Shown one piece after another: positions 8,596-15,844 of a stretch of DNA of 16,148 bases; the stretch's first letter is position 1, and each line of letters begins with the position of its first letter. Both the position numbers and the translations under genes were made by a program. This DNA comes from JAFGIT01 sp016929465 [NCBI: Candidatus Coatesbacteria bacterium] (GTDB lineage: Bacteria; B130-G9). The stretch lies in NCBI GenBank assembly GCA_016929465.1, contig JAFGIT010000393.1, positions 1-16,148 of the forward strand. The letters are read 5' to 3'. The notes beneath the pieces are model-generated. The model ran no database searches and was not told the origin of the DNA. It worked only from the letters and a program-made list of their open reading frames with translations.

Positions 8596-9843
8596 TTGCA
8601 TTTGACACAGACACTCATTCAGAAGATCGTGGCGGCGCACAGCTCGGAGAGATGCAGGCCCGGCGATGTAGTCTGGCTTTCCATTGATCTGGCTACCGCC
8701 CGTGATTTCGGCGGCGCCAATGTTGTCAAAAATCTGGAGCGGGAATATCCGGAGACGCCCGTCGAGGACCCTTCCGCGACTTTGTTTACCTTCGACTGTC
8801 AGGCTCCGGCCAACACTATCGGCTACGCCAACAACCAGCATATAGTCCGCACATTTGCGAAGAAGCACGGCATCAGGATATACGATGTCAATGGTGGGAT
8901 AGGCTCGCATTTGATCATGGACCGGGGCCATTGCATTCCAGGCTCGACCGCAGTGGGAACGGACAGTCACTTGAATCTCGTCGGCGCGATTGGCGCTCTG
9001 GGCCTGGGAATGGGGGACCGAGATATCGCTTTCGCGTTCAAGACTCAGAGAGTCTGGTTCAAAGTGCCGGAGACGATCGAGGTTAGGATGATCGGGACCT
9101 TTGACTATCCGACCACACCGAAGGACATGGCCCTCCTTTTCCTGGGGAACCTGGGGCCTTCTGGTGCCCTCAATGCGGCAGTCGAGTTTTGTGGTGCAGC
9201 GGTCGAATCGCTTAATCTCTCAGGTCGCATCACGCTATCAAGCCTGGTTACGGAGGCTGGAGGTGTAGCCGGCTTGATATCACCGAGCGAGGCGGTGCTG
9301 GACGAGCTCAAGGTTAGCAAGGGCAATCGCGAGAGGGTGGTCAAGCGGGATGCCGGCGCACCATTTGTTCGGAAGATAGAGATCGATGTCTCGGGATTGC
9401 AGCCAAAGGTGGCTATGCCAGGAAATCCATGCTCGGTTGTGAATATCACCGAGGTTGCCGGCACCCCTATAGACTCGGTTTTGATTGGTTCATGTACGAA
9501 CGGGCGGTACGAGGATATAGTCCTCGCGGCGGACATTCTCGAAGGTCGCAAGGTCAAGAACGGGGTCATGTTGAAGATTGCGCCCGCGACACGTGAGATA
9601 TATGGACGTCTTCTCAAGGAGGGGATAATCTCCAAGCTGTATGATGCCGGAGCAATAATTGTGAACCAGGGCTGTGCCGGTTGTGCGGCCGGCCAAGTAG
9701 GAATGACCGGAAAGGGAGAAGTGCAGATAAGCACGGGCAATCGCAATTTCCCCGGGAAGCAGGGAGCAGGGGATACCTATCTTGCCAGCCCCGTGGTTGC
9801 GGCATATTCTGCCATCTATGGAGAAATACGAGTTCCGGAGTAA
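8596..9843 (+). CDS. Aconitase-superfamily dehydratase large subunit (LeuC/HacA type)
   Basis: A 415-residue [4Fe-4S] hydro-lyase subunit, the length of the two-subunit isopropylmalate/homoaconitate dehydratase branch. The start is TTG 8596 with GGAG at 8587-8590; a second TTG at 8602 is possible. The three cluster Cys are visible: Cys300 in GSCTNGRYEDI, then Cys360 and Cys363 in NQGCAGCAAG. STGNRNFPGKQG (379-390) is the substrate/phosphate loop of the superfamily. The active-site stretch reads GTDSHLNLVGAIGALGLGMG (121-140), where 3-isopropylmalate dehydratases usually have DSHTCTYGA, so the substrate need not be isopropylmalate. The small subunit gene follows 65 bp later. No leuA, leuB, hisocitrate-type dehydrogenase or homocitrate synthase gene is in view. 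Possible activities are isopropylmalate isomerase, homoaconitase, or a related dehydratase such as a dimethylmalate type. Confidence 0.88.
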   Translation: MHLTQTLIQKIVAAHSSERCRPGDVVWLSIDLATARDFGGANVVKNLEREYPETPVEDPSATLFTFDCQAPANTIGYANNQHIVRTFAKKHGIRIYDVNGGIGSHLIMDRGHCIPGSTAVGTDSHLNLVGAIGALGLGMGDRDIAFAFKTQRVWFKVPETIEVRMIGTFDYPTTPKDMALLFLGNLGPSGALNAAVEFCGAAVESLNLSGRITLSSLVTEAGGVAGLISPSEAVLDELKVSKGNRERVVKRDAGAPFVRKIEIDVSGLQPKVAMPGNPCSVVNITEVAGTPIDSVLIGSCTNGRYEDIVLAADILEGRKVKNGVMLKIAPATREIYGRLLKEGIISKLYDAGAIIVNQGCAGCAAGQVGMTGKGEVQISTGNRNFPGKQGAGDTYLASPVVAAYSAIYGEIRVPE

Positions 9844-9908
9844 CCCGCGAGAATCCGATAGATAATGAGTGCGTCATTAACCGAGACAGTCCAGGAGAAT
9901 TGGACACC

Positions 9909-10448
9909 ATGCATATAACGGGTCGCGCATGCTTCATCAAGAATGCAAGCGGCGCGCTAATCGACAACATAGACACTGACATGATTTTTCACAACGCCCA
10001 TCTCCACGTAACAGACATTGCGCAAATGGCGCAATATGCGTTCGGAAATCTCTCTGGATGGGAGAAATTCCCCGAATCGGCGTCCAATTACGACATTCTG
10101 GTTGTTGGAGGCAACTTCGGCGCAGGGTCATCGCGTCAGCAGGCGGTGGATTGCTTCATTGCTTCAGGCATAAAGGCGATATTGGCTGAGTCATTCGCCC
10201 CCATCTATTTCAGGAACGCCATCAATTCAGGTATGGCAGTCCTGACACTCGAAGGAGCGCAGGAGGGGGCAAGGCAGACACTCGAGGAGATTCCGGATGG
10301 CGCTGAGTTGTCCGTGAATCTGAAGACCGGCGAGGTCGCAATAGGCGGCAAGAAGGGGGTCATATCCTGTCCGCCGATCCCGCCAGTCCTGCTATCGATC
10401 ATAGAGGCAGGGGGACTATTCGAGTTCGCGAAGAAAACATCAAAATAG
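9909..10448 (+). CDS. Aconitase-superfamily dehydratase small subunit (LeuD/HacB type)
   Basis: A 179-residue swivel-domain partner of the preceding large subunit; together they form the active dehydratase. DNIDTDMIF (19-27) and GGNFGAGSSRQQAVDCF (67-83) are the two hallmark segments, the latter containing the GSSR substrate-binding Ser-Arg. SFAPIYFRNAINSGM (95-109) is also well conserved in the family. The short region between DTD and the GSSR loop places it in the small archaeal-like LeuD2 group. I chose ATG 9909 because the open frame upstream (to 9681) runs through the large-subunit gene and lacks family similarity, and AGGAG at 9893-9897 gives a usable if slightly distant binding site; TTG 9900 is too close to it. 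It is followed 18 bp later by the DUF362 gene. Confidence 0.88.
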   Translation: MHITGRACFIKNASGALIDNIDTDMIFHNAHLHVTDIAQMAQYAFGNLSGWEKFPESASNYDILVVGGNFGAGSSRQQAVDCFIASGIKAILAESFAPIYFRNAINSGMAVLTLEGAQEGARQTLEEIPDGAELSVNLKTGEVAIGGKKGVISCPPIPPVLLSIIEAGGLFEFAKKTSK

Positions 10449-10466
10449 AGCATAAGGGAGAAGAGC

Positions 10467-11549
10467 ATGGCGAAATCGAAAGTGGCAGTTCTGAAGACAG
10501 AGCCGGGCACGGTTCTCGAAGACTATGGCAAGCTTCTGCGAATGGCAGATTACCAGCAGCATTTGCCGAAAGACAAAGAGACGGCCTTGAAGATCAACAT
10601 TTCATGGCACGTATTCTATCCTGCCTGCTCAACAACTCCCTGGCAGCTGGAAGGCGTTATCAAGACGATGCTAGAGGATGGCTACCCGGTGGAATCTCTC
10701 TACGGGGCACACAACCGGACCGTTGTCGTTTCAGCCAAGAAGGGGGAGATCGCAAACAAGCACAAGCCGGTGCTCGAGAAATACGGGATTCGCAACATCC
10801 ATCTCTATGAGAATGAGGATTGGGTCACTTACCATCCGAAGGGCGAGATCCTCGTCCTGCACGATATATATAAGGGCGGCATCCAGATACCGAAACGCCT
10901 GATCGGAAGCAATATAATCCAGATGCCCACGATGAAGACGCACGTCTTCACTACAATGACTGGTGCGATGAAGAACGCTTTTGGTGGCCTATTGCACGAG
11001 AAGCGTCATTGGACGCATTCGGTAATACACGAGACGCTCGTGGACCTGTTGACTATCCAGAAGGAAATCCACCCCGGTCTCTTTGCCGTAATGGACGGGA
11101 CCTTTGCTGGAGACGGCCCGGGGCCACGGTGCATGGTCCCACACGTCAAAGACTATATTCTCGCAAGTTCTGATTTGGTCGCCATTGATGCAGTATCCGC
11201 TCATATGATGGGGATGGACCCGTTGGAGCTCAGGTTCATCCGAATAGCCCACGAGAAGGGCCTCGGCTGCGGAGATTTCAATGAGATCGAGATAGTCGGT
11301 GAAGATGTATCCGAGGTCAATTGGCAATTCAAGAGAGATTGCAACACCTTCGCAAGTCGCGGCCAAAAATGCATCTACTGGGGACCACTGAAGTTCGCGG
11401 AGAAGTTCCTGCTTCGCACATTTCTTGCTCCGTGGTCATATCTCGCCTCGATATTGTATCATGATTACTACTGGTATCCTTTCAAGGGTAAGAAACGTGT
11501 CGAAGAGGCGCTCAAGACCAAGTGGGGCCAGCTCTTCCAGAAGTATTGA
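10467..11549 (+). CDS. DUF362 family protein
   Basis: A 360-residue protein starting at ATG 10467 with GGGAG at 10456-10460. The frame carries the conserved features of DUF362: KINISW near the N-terminus, IIQMPTMKTHVFTTMTGAMK (about 149-170, the core motif with Lys-Thr-His), GGLLHEKRHWTH, then FAVMDGTFAGDGPGPR (about 206-221) and ASSDLVAIDAVSAHMMGMDP. Unlike many members it has no ferredoxin-like Cys clusters. The biochemical role of the family is not established. The C-terminal ~60 residues are rich in aromatics (YLASILYHDYYWYPF) and may touch the membrane. Tight spacing to the dehydratase small subunit implies one operon and a shared pathway. A 23-bp piece of this gene recurs at 12251-12273. 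Confidence 0.83.
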   Translation: MAKSKVAVLKTEPGTVLEDYGKLLRMADYQQHLPKDKETALKINISWHVFYPACSTTPWQLEGVIKTMLEDGYPVESLYGAHNRTVVVSAKKGEIANKHKPVLEKYGIRNIHLYENEDWVTYHPKGEILVLHDIYKGGIQIPKRLIGSNIIQMPTMKTHVFTTMTGAMKNAFGGLLHEKRHWTHSVIHETLVDLLTIQKEIHPGLFAVMDGTFAGDGPGPRCMVPHVKDYILASSDLVAIDAVSAHMMGMDPLELRFIRIAHEKGLGCGDFNEIEIVGEDVSEVNWQFKRDCNTFASRGQKCIYWGPLKFAEKFLLRTFLAPWSYLASILYHDYYWYPFKGKKRVEEALKTKWGQLFQKY

Positions 11550-11980
11550 GGCCCTCACCGCCTCGTGATGCAGTGATTGGCGGATAGCGCGGCCCACACC
11601 ACACGACGCGCCATGCCCTCTGTGTTCTTGCAGCTTGGCGCGGCGATTGGCCGAATACGGGCTGTCAAGTGGACGCAATTGCGGTCATCATGTGATGTAC
11701 TGCCGTTCCATTCCTGAGTGCATGCCGGCTTTCCTATATTATAGGCGCACGACGCCACTTACCTCGAATTAGCCATCTGGCCGAACTAAGGTGGCACATC
11801 CCTGTATTCAGGCCAACGAAAATCTGGAGATGGGCGTGGGCAGACGGCAGCTCTTCTTTCTCTTTATCAAGGCCCTTTCGATCCAGGAAGCGAATATAGT
11901 ACATGCCTTTCATACCATTAATTTTCTGAAGCACGGTGAGTGCCCAAGGACTTAATCGTCGTGCTCCCCCACTCGACAAG

Positions 11981-12178
11981 CTCGACCTCGCAGTTCGCTA
12001 CGAGGGCTCCAAGGACTTCAATCCCGCCGAAATGCCCGAGCATCAATATGGCGGCGCGATCGGATACTCATTCACGGAATACTCCAGCGTCGCCCTCGAG
12101 TATCTTCGCGGTGAGTTCAAGGATGATGACATCCGTGCACGGAATCTGGTGACTCTTCAACTGGCGCTGGAGTTCTAG
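11981..12178 (+). pseudogene. C-terminal remnant of an outer-membrane porin (LbtU-like)
   Basis: The frame reads LDLAVRYEGSKDFNPAEMPE, then YGGAIGYSFTEYSSVALEYL, then RGEF, and ends LVTLQLALEF at the stop. Alternating hydrophobic and polar residues, paired strands and the terminal Phe are the signature of the last beta-strands of an outer-membrane barrel, where the final Phe is recognised by the BAM machinery. The motif set (VRYEGS, LPEHQYG, EYLRGEF) resembles LbtU-type porins from my memory of the family. About 65 residues remain of a protein normally several hundred long, and there is no signal peptide. The open frame extends to an ATG at 11936, but those residues do not fit the family. It is a broken gene. 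Confidence 0.6.
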
Positions 12179-12250
12179 ACTGCCGGACTGGGATTATCCA
12201 GTCGCTATTCGTGAAATTCCGGATCAAGGATGGATAGGGGTGTGTCCACC

Positions 12251-12273
12251 GGGGACCACTGAAGCTCGCGGAG
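12251..12273 (+). repeat. 23-bp near-copy of a DUF362 gene segment
   Basis: The segment beginning GGGGACCACTGAAG matches 11380-11402, inside the DUF362 gene, with one mismatch in 23 (T to C at the 15th base). Read in the corresponding frame, similarity runs slightly further: Cys-Ile-Tyr-Trp-GPLKFAE in the gene and Cys-Val-His-Arg-GPLKLAE here. It is probably the last trace of a duplicated, decayed gene segment; an in-frame stop (TAG at 12235) lies just upstream. Confidence 0.45.
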
Positions 12274-12290
12274 TCACTCTGTGACTCCGC
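12268..12290. repeat. Perfect 10-bp-stem hairpin
   Basis: GCGGAGTCAC (12268-12277) pairs exactly with GTGACTCCGC (12281-12290) around a TCT loop. No T-run follows on either strand, so a plain intrinsic terminator is unlikely. It overlaps the end of the DUF362-derived segment and lies about 80 bp before the 46-bp palindrome. Confidence 0.45.
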
Positions 12291-12368
12291 CCAGGTCCAC
12301 TCTCATATAAATGCCCAGCGTTGGGCGTATAGAATGTGAGGGAATGTATTTGACAACCGTCATTGTAT

Positions 12369-12414
12369 GGACAAAAGTGTCAGTACTTATTAATAAGTAC
12401 TGACACTTTTGTCC
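12369..12414. promoter_or_regulatory. Perfect 46-bp palindrome upstream of the AbiEi-like gene
   Basis: Two 22-nt arms, the left beginning GGACAAAAGTGTCAG, mirror each other exactly around a central TA; the core is TTATTAATAA. It ends 15 bp before the chosen start of the AbiEi-like gene. Antitoxins of the AbiEi family repress their own promoter by binding inverted repeats, so an operator is the first explanation. A possible -35 (TGGACA, 12368-12373) and -10 (TAATAA, 12391-12396) with 17 bp between them lie inside or at its edge, which would let a bound protein block polymerase. In RNA it would form a very stable hairpin just ahead of the ribosome binding site. It has no flanking T-run of terminator type. 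Confidence 0.7.
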
Positions 12415-12429
12415 TTGTTGGGGGTAGTG

Positions 12430-13041
12430 ATGAAAAAACAGCAAACCGAATTCGAGCGCGCCATCGAGGTCTTTCGAAATCAAGGCGGACTCCTGCGAAC
12501 CAGCGAGGCAATGGAACTCGGCATCCATCAACGGACGCTCTACCTGATGCGGGACAAAGGAGTCGTTGAAAATCTATCAAGAGGGCTTTACCGTCTTGCC
12601 GAGATGCCTCCCCCTGGCAGACCCGATCTCGTGACGGTGGCCCTGAAGGTCCCCAAGGGCGTGATCTGCCTGATTTCGGCCCTCGCCTTCTTCGATGTGA
12701 CAACGCAGATTCCCCATGAGGTGCACGTGGCGGTTCTCCTGAATGCCAGGATTCCCAGACTTAGGTACCCACCTATTCGTGCTTTCAGGTTCGGCGTCAA
12801 AGCATTCTCGGCTGGGATTGAGGGCCACGAGATAGATGGTGTGCCAGTTCAGATCTACTGCCTCGAGAAGACTGTGGCTGACTGCTTCAAATTCCGCAAC
12901 AAGATTGGCCTGGATGTCGCGATTGAGGCGCTGAAAGAGTGCCGAATGCGCAGAGAATTCAACATTGATAAACTAATGGGATTCGCTCGCATCTGTCGAG
13001 TAGGCAATGTGATCCGGCCATATATAGAGGCAGTGTTCTGA
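12430..13041 (+). CDS. AbiEi-type antitoxin / transcriptional regulator (orphan)
   Basis: A 203-residue protein of the AbiEi family, the antitoxin and autorepressor of type IV toxin-antitoxin/abortive infection systems. The N-terminal ~60 residues form a winged helix: GGLLRTSEAMELGIHQRTLY, then LSRGLYRL as the wing. The rest carries the family signature ICLISALAFFDVTTQIPHEV, RFGVKAFSAGIE and the late motif IYCLEKTVADCFKFRNKIG. I chose ATG 12430 with GGGGG at 12420-12424; upstream TTG codons at 12409, 12415 and 12418 would extend it into or next to the palindrome. The usual partner, an AbiEii nucleotidyltransferase directly downstream, is absent: only 85 bp remain before a convergent gene. It may have lost its toxin, or act as a free-standing regulator of neighbouring genes. 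Confidence 0.85.
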   Translation: MKKQQTEFERAIEVFRNQGGLLRTSEAMELGIHQRTLYLMRDKGVVENLSRGLYRLAEMPPPGRPDLVTVALKVPKGVICLISALAFFDVTTQIPHEVHVAVLLNARIPRLRYPPIRAFRFGVKAFSAGIEGHEIDGVPVQIYCLEKTVADCFKFRNKIGLDVAIEALKECRMRREFNIDKLMGFARICRVGNVIRPYIEAVF

Positions 13042-13087
13042 GGAAACGACGGCCTCGATATGGGAGCACTCGCCTAACAAATATGAG

Positions 13088-13122
13088 GGAATGGGTCGAT
13101 CACTGGTGATGAGACCGATTCC
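13088..13122. terminator. Interrupted hairpin between convergent genes
   Basis: GGAAT, GGTC and ATCA on the left (13088-13102) pair with TGAT, GACC and ATTCC on the right (13107-13122) around a CTGG loop, with one mismatch and one small internal loop. On the plus strand a T-rich stretch ending GGGTCTTTT follows. The location between the AbiEi-like stop and the convergent 133-residue gene suits a terminator, perhaps working in both directions. Confidence 0.4.
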
Positions 13123-13126
13123 TGTT

Positions 13127-13528
13127 CTATTTGGGTCTTTTGAGTAGTATTACGCTGGCTATTATTTCCTTTCCATCGTAACTGCCTATTTTCGCAGGTC
13201 TGAATCCGCCCGGCGTCTCCTTTGCCGTGTAACCCGACGCTCTGAGAACTTCGGTTACTGTGGTGCCCCATCCTGCAGCCAAAGCCTCAACGACGGCTCC
13301 CCACATTGAGCGCGGGAAGCCTCTAGCCGAAAGCCAGACCTCCGGCCCATAGTCGAGCTTCGGCCAGGTGGATGCGAGAGATTTCCCATCCGGCAGAATC
13401 ATACTCGGCACACCAGGTTGAGCTAGAATGACATCGGCATCCAGATTTAATTTATCCCTGAGATTGTTGAATCGAGGATCAGCCGACTTGACTCGCTGAA
13501 TCACATCCATGTGATGTGTTAGCTTCAT
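13127..13528 (-). CDS. Hypothetical protein coupled to the HD-Hsp90 gene
   Basis: A 133-residue protein I do not recognise. It starts at ATG 13528, whose A is also the last base of the upstream stop (TAATG), so translation is coupled to the HD-Hsp90 gene and the two products are probably made in fixed ratio. It has no signal peptide, membrane helix or Cys. The N-terminal ~30 residues are helical and charged; a central part reads ILPDGKSLASTW then GPEVWLSARGFPRSMWGAVVEALAAGWG, with several Trp and Gly; then a helix-turn-like VTEVLRASGYTAKET and a basic end (IASVILLKRPK). Inference: a small partner, adaptor or effector of the ATPase. Whether it binds nucleic acid cannot be told. Confidence 0.7.
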   Translation of the reverse strand: MKLTHHMDVIQRVKSADPRFNNLRDKLNLDADVILAQPGVPSMILPDGKSLASTWPKLDYGPEVWLSARGFPRSMWGAVVEALAAGWGTTVTEVLRASGYTAKETPGGFRPAKIGSYDGKEIIASVILLKRPK

Positions 13529-15828
13529 TAAGTCCAGATCCGCGCAGATTTCAGCCAGTCGGTGTGAACTAGTCCAACCCTCAGATGTTTCGTGATAGGC
13601 AGCTCGTTCGGGGAACCTCCTAAGAAAACGATAGTTTGCGCATAATTATGAAGAGTGCCTGGAGAGAGGTTTTCTTCAGCTGCTAATTTGGCCTGCTCCG
13701 TTGCCCAGTCTGCCAGTGGCTCTCCATTGAAAATCGGCTCGGCCGCTGACCGATCGACCGTCGTAGATTTGCCGATCAGAATTCCCATTATGCCGTTGAT
13801 GCGATTGCATCTCAGCCCACCGACGGTGACCACACCGAGCCGGAAACCCGGCGGATAGCCACTAACATTAATATATTCCTGCAATTCCTCCGGAAACACG
13901 CAAGCTCTACCCACAATATTATCTGAGCTGTCACGTAGGAGCCTTATGCGTCTCGCCTTCTTATTCAGACATCCCATACAATCGCTTGATCTAAGGTGCT
14001 CAGGCACTCCGATTATTCTCGCCACTAAGTCTGCGCCCTCAACCTCAACCCAATCTAAGGCGGAAATGACTGGAGAGGGGGAATCATTGACATATAGGTC
14101 AACCTCGATAGCTGGACAGAGCCATTCGCACAGCTGCTTGATATCCCAACAGGTCTCACTCGAATGAATGCGCAAGAGCCCATTATCACCTTTGGGAGGA
14201 GAATCGAGGTAAATCCTGACACACGTTCCCCCGTCTTTGACCTTCCCCTGTTCATTTTCATCCGCCACTCTCAGGAGCGGACGAGAGTTAGGGCCATTTG
14301 CGAATTCGAGGACTACTGTTTTTTCCGCGGCAGCGTCATAGCGACGGGTTATCACTCTGACTTTCTCCCCGAGCATGAAGACTGAGAAGAAGCCTATACC
14401 ATATTGCCCGTATGATTCAAAACCGCTTCCCGCGAGGCCGGAAAGCTCGGCGCGCATCAGTTCCGATCCCCAGAAGGAAGTCCCGAAATCAAGAAATGGC
14501 CCGGTGAGCACCCTCTCGGACATCCCAATTCCGTTATCTTGGATCTCGAGCCAATGGCCTTGTTCGTCCTTGCCCAATCGGACATCGATTCTGCCCCACT
14601 TTTCATCACGCTCTTCAAGAACTCGCCGGGCGCGGACTGCGTCGATCGCGTTTTGAATGAGCTCGCGTAGCGGGACGGTCTTGTCGTCGCCATAGAGTTG
14701 CTCCCCGCCAAGTTTGACGACCAATGAGGCGACATCTGTTACGCGAATCCGAGTGTCAACAGGCCGCCATCCTTTGACGGGGATGTACTTGCGGAGCCGG
14801 TCGGCGTCGGATACGCCCTCGACCCTCCGGGCGGCAAGTCTCTTGCCGTCCTTTTTCTCCTTTAAGAGCGCGTCAACCTGGCTCAACTCGTCGTCAACCA
14901 TGCGGAGTGAGTCGAAGCACGTCCACCAGGCCTCCGCTTCAGTAACCAAGAATGGTCGTGATGACGTGAATCTAAGATAGTCGCTATCCCTGCGTGGTTG
15001 AGAGAGTTTGCCCTGAAAAATCCAATGCTTCGCTGATTCGATTGGAAGCTTCCTAAGAAGCCGCAATATACGAGGCGCGCGCCTCGCGTCCAGGTGCGCA
15101 GCGTCAGCAGCGCGGAGAATACATGCGAGTTTGAGCTCATCGATTGTCCAATCGCAGGGGAATCCGGCCGGCGCGCCGCATACTCCCCTCAGTTTGCCGG
15201 CCAACTCCTCAATAGACCACCAATGGCTGTGAGCTATCCGCCCAATCTGCCATCCAAAGCACTCTCTCAGTTTTGAGTCCTCAAGGAGATAGAACTCCTC
15301 GTCTCCATTCGCGGCCTTGATTGGCTCCGTAACCAACGTCTCCGCCTGCCTTGCGTGCGCCTCACGCAGCGCGGTACTTGTGGCTCGCCGCTTTGCATTG
15401 TGGGAAGCCTGCTCGAAGTCATCATCTGTCGGCGCGCGTCCCAGTTCCGCCTTCAATTCAATAGCGAGAGCATCTCTCCATCCTACGGTCTTTTCGAGAT
15501 CATCTAGCCTTCCCGGATATGTTGCCAGGGCCATTCCGAGATCGTGCACAAGGAATGCTCCGCCTAACACGAAGGCCTCGGCGGGATTGATTGGATAATC
15601 CTCCCCGGACACAGTATCAACGATGCCCCAAAGCGCATCGATGTGCGTTATGTCATGAACCGTAAACTCGGGCAGGTCTCTGTGGATCTCTGCCGCGACT
15701 GGCTTCACTTTCTCCCTGAAATTTAGATAGGCATTTCTAAGACGTTCACGAATACCATCGTAGGGATTATTGCCCCTTTGAATGGCTAACGTATTTTTCC
15801 AGAGAGAGGAATTCTTGAATTCATGCAT
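13528..15828 (-). CDS. HD domain-Hsp90-like (GHKL) ATPase fusion protein
   Basis: A 766-residue two-part protein. The N-terminal half looks like an HD phosphohydrolase-type fold: HDITH (58-62), FLVHDLGMAL (92-101), IAHSHW (199-203) and LRAADAAHLD (238-247) supply a plausible metal-ligand series of His, His-Asp, His and Asp. From about residue 380 an Hsp90-type ATPase follows: N-box LRELIQNAIDAVRA (388-400, Glu389/Asn393), DNGIGM (431-436), a lid with FGTSFWGSE, GQYGIGFFSVFM (474-485) and GGTCVRIYL (533-541). The last ~200 residues resemble the Hsp90 middle region only loosely. It starts at ATG 15828, since the preceding in-frame codon is a stop, with AAGGTGAG at 15833-15840 upstream. HD plus GHKL proteins occur in accessory regions, and Hsp90-like ATPases occur in several antiphage systems; a defence role is inferred here, not shown. 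Confidence 0.85.
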   Translation of the reverse strand: MHEFKNSSLWKNTLAIQRGNNPYDGIRERLRNAYLNFREKVKPVAAEIHRDLPEFTVHDITHIDALWGIVDTVSGEDYPINPAEAFVLGGAFLVHDLGMALATYPGRLDDLEKTVGWRDALAIELKAELGRAPTDDDFEQASHNAKRRATSTALREAHARQAETLVTEPIKAANGDEEFYLLEDSKLRECFGWQIGRIAHSHWWSIEELAGKLRGVCGAPAGFPCDWTIDELKLACILRAADAAHLDARRAPRILRLLRKLPIESAKHWIFQGKLSQPRRDSDYLRFTSSRPFLVTEAEAWWTCFDSLRMVDDELSQVDALLKEKKDGKRLAARRVEGVSDADRLRKYIPVKGWRPVDTRIRVTDVASLVVKLGGEQLYGDDKTVPLRELIQNAIDAVRARRVLEERDEKWGRIDVRLGKDEQGHWLEIQDNGIGMSERVLTGPFLDFGTSFWGSELMRAELSGLAGSGFESYGQYGIGFFSVFMLGEKVRVITRRYDAAAEKTVVLEFANGPNSRPLLRVADENEQGKVKDGGTCVRIYLDSPPKGDNGLLRIHSSETCWDIKQLCEWLCPAIEVDLYVNDSPSPVISALDWVEVEGADLVARIIGVPEHLRSSDCMGCLNKKARRIRLLRDSSDNIVGRACVFPEELQEYINVSGYPPGFRLGVVTVGGLRCNRINGIMGILIGKSTTVDRSAAEPIFNGEPLADWATEQAKLAAEENLSPGTLHNYAQTIVFLGGSPNELPITKHLRVGLVHTDWLKSARIWT

Positions 15829-15844
15829 TCATCTCACCTTTCAT
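15821..15844 (-). promoter_or_regulatory. Leader ORF (MKGEMNA) overlapping the HD-Hsp90 start
   Basis: An ATG at 15844, preceded by a strong GGAGG (plus-strand CCTCC at 15852-15856) with 7-nt spacing, opens a seven-codon frame in a different register that stops at 15821, inside ATGCATGA of the main gene start. The stronger ribosome binding site belongs to this mini-frame, so ribosomes may reach the main start by termination and reinitiation. It could also be chance. Confidence 0.35.

Larger units (their letters stand above)
11550..12368. other. Gene-poor decayed region
   Basis: About 820 bp without a complete gene. It holds a perfect 13-bp inverted repeat CCTATA-T-TATAGG (11733-11745), the porin tail at 11981-12178, a 23-bp near-copy of part of the DUF362 gene (12251-12273) and a 10-bp-stem hairpin (12268-12290). 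An 81-codon frame on the minus strand (11979 to 11734) is open but matches nothing I know and lacks a clear ribosome binding site. The mixture of fragments suggests past insertion, duplication and deletion next to the accessory genes. Confidence 0.5.

Noticed and set aside
9681-9908. Upstream extension of the small dehydratase subunit
   Set aside because: The extra 76 residues are a frame-shifted reading of the large-subunit gene and spacer. The family N-terminus begins at ATG 9909.
11734-11979. 81-codon open frame on the minus strand in the decayed region
   Set aside because: It has plausible composition (a stretch with GMYYIRFLDRKGLDKEKEEL) but no recognisable family, no clear ribosome binding site, and it overlaps the porin remnant start. 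It could be a gene fragment, but I cannot support it.
12350-12355. TTGACA as a -35 box for the AbiEi-like gene
   Set aside because: No acceptable -10 box lies 16-18 bp downstream; that position reads AAAAGT inside the palindrome.
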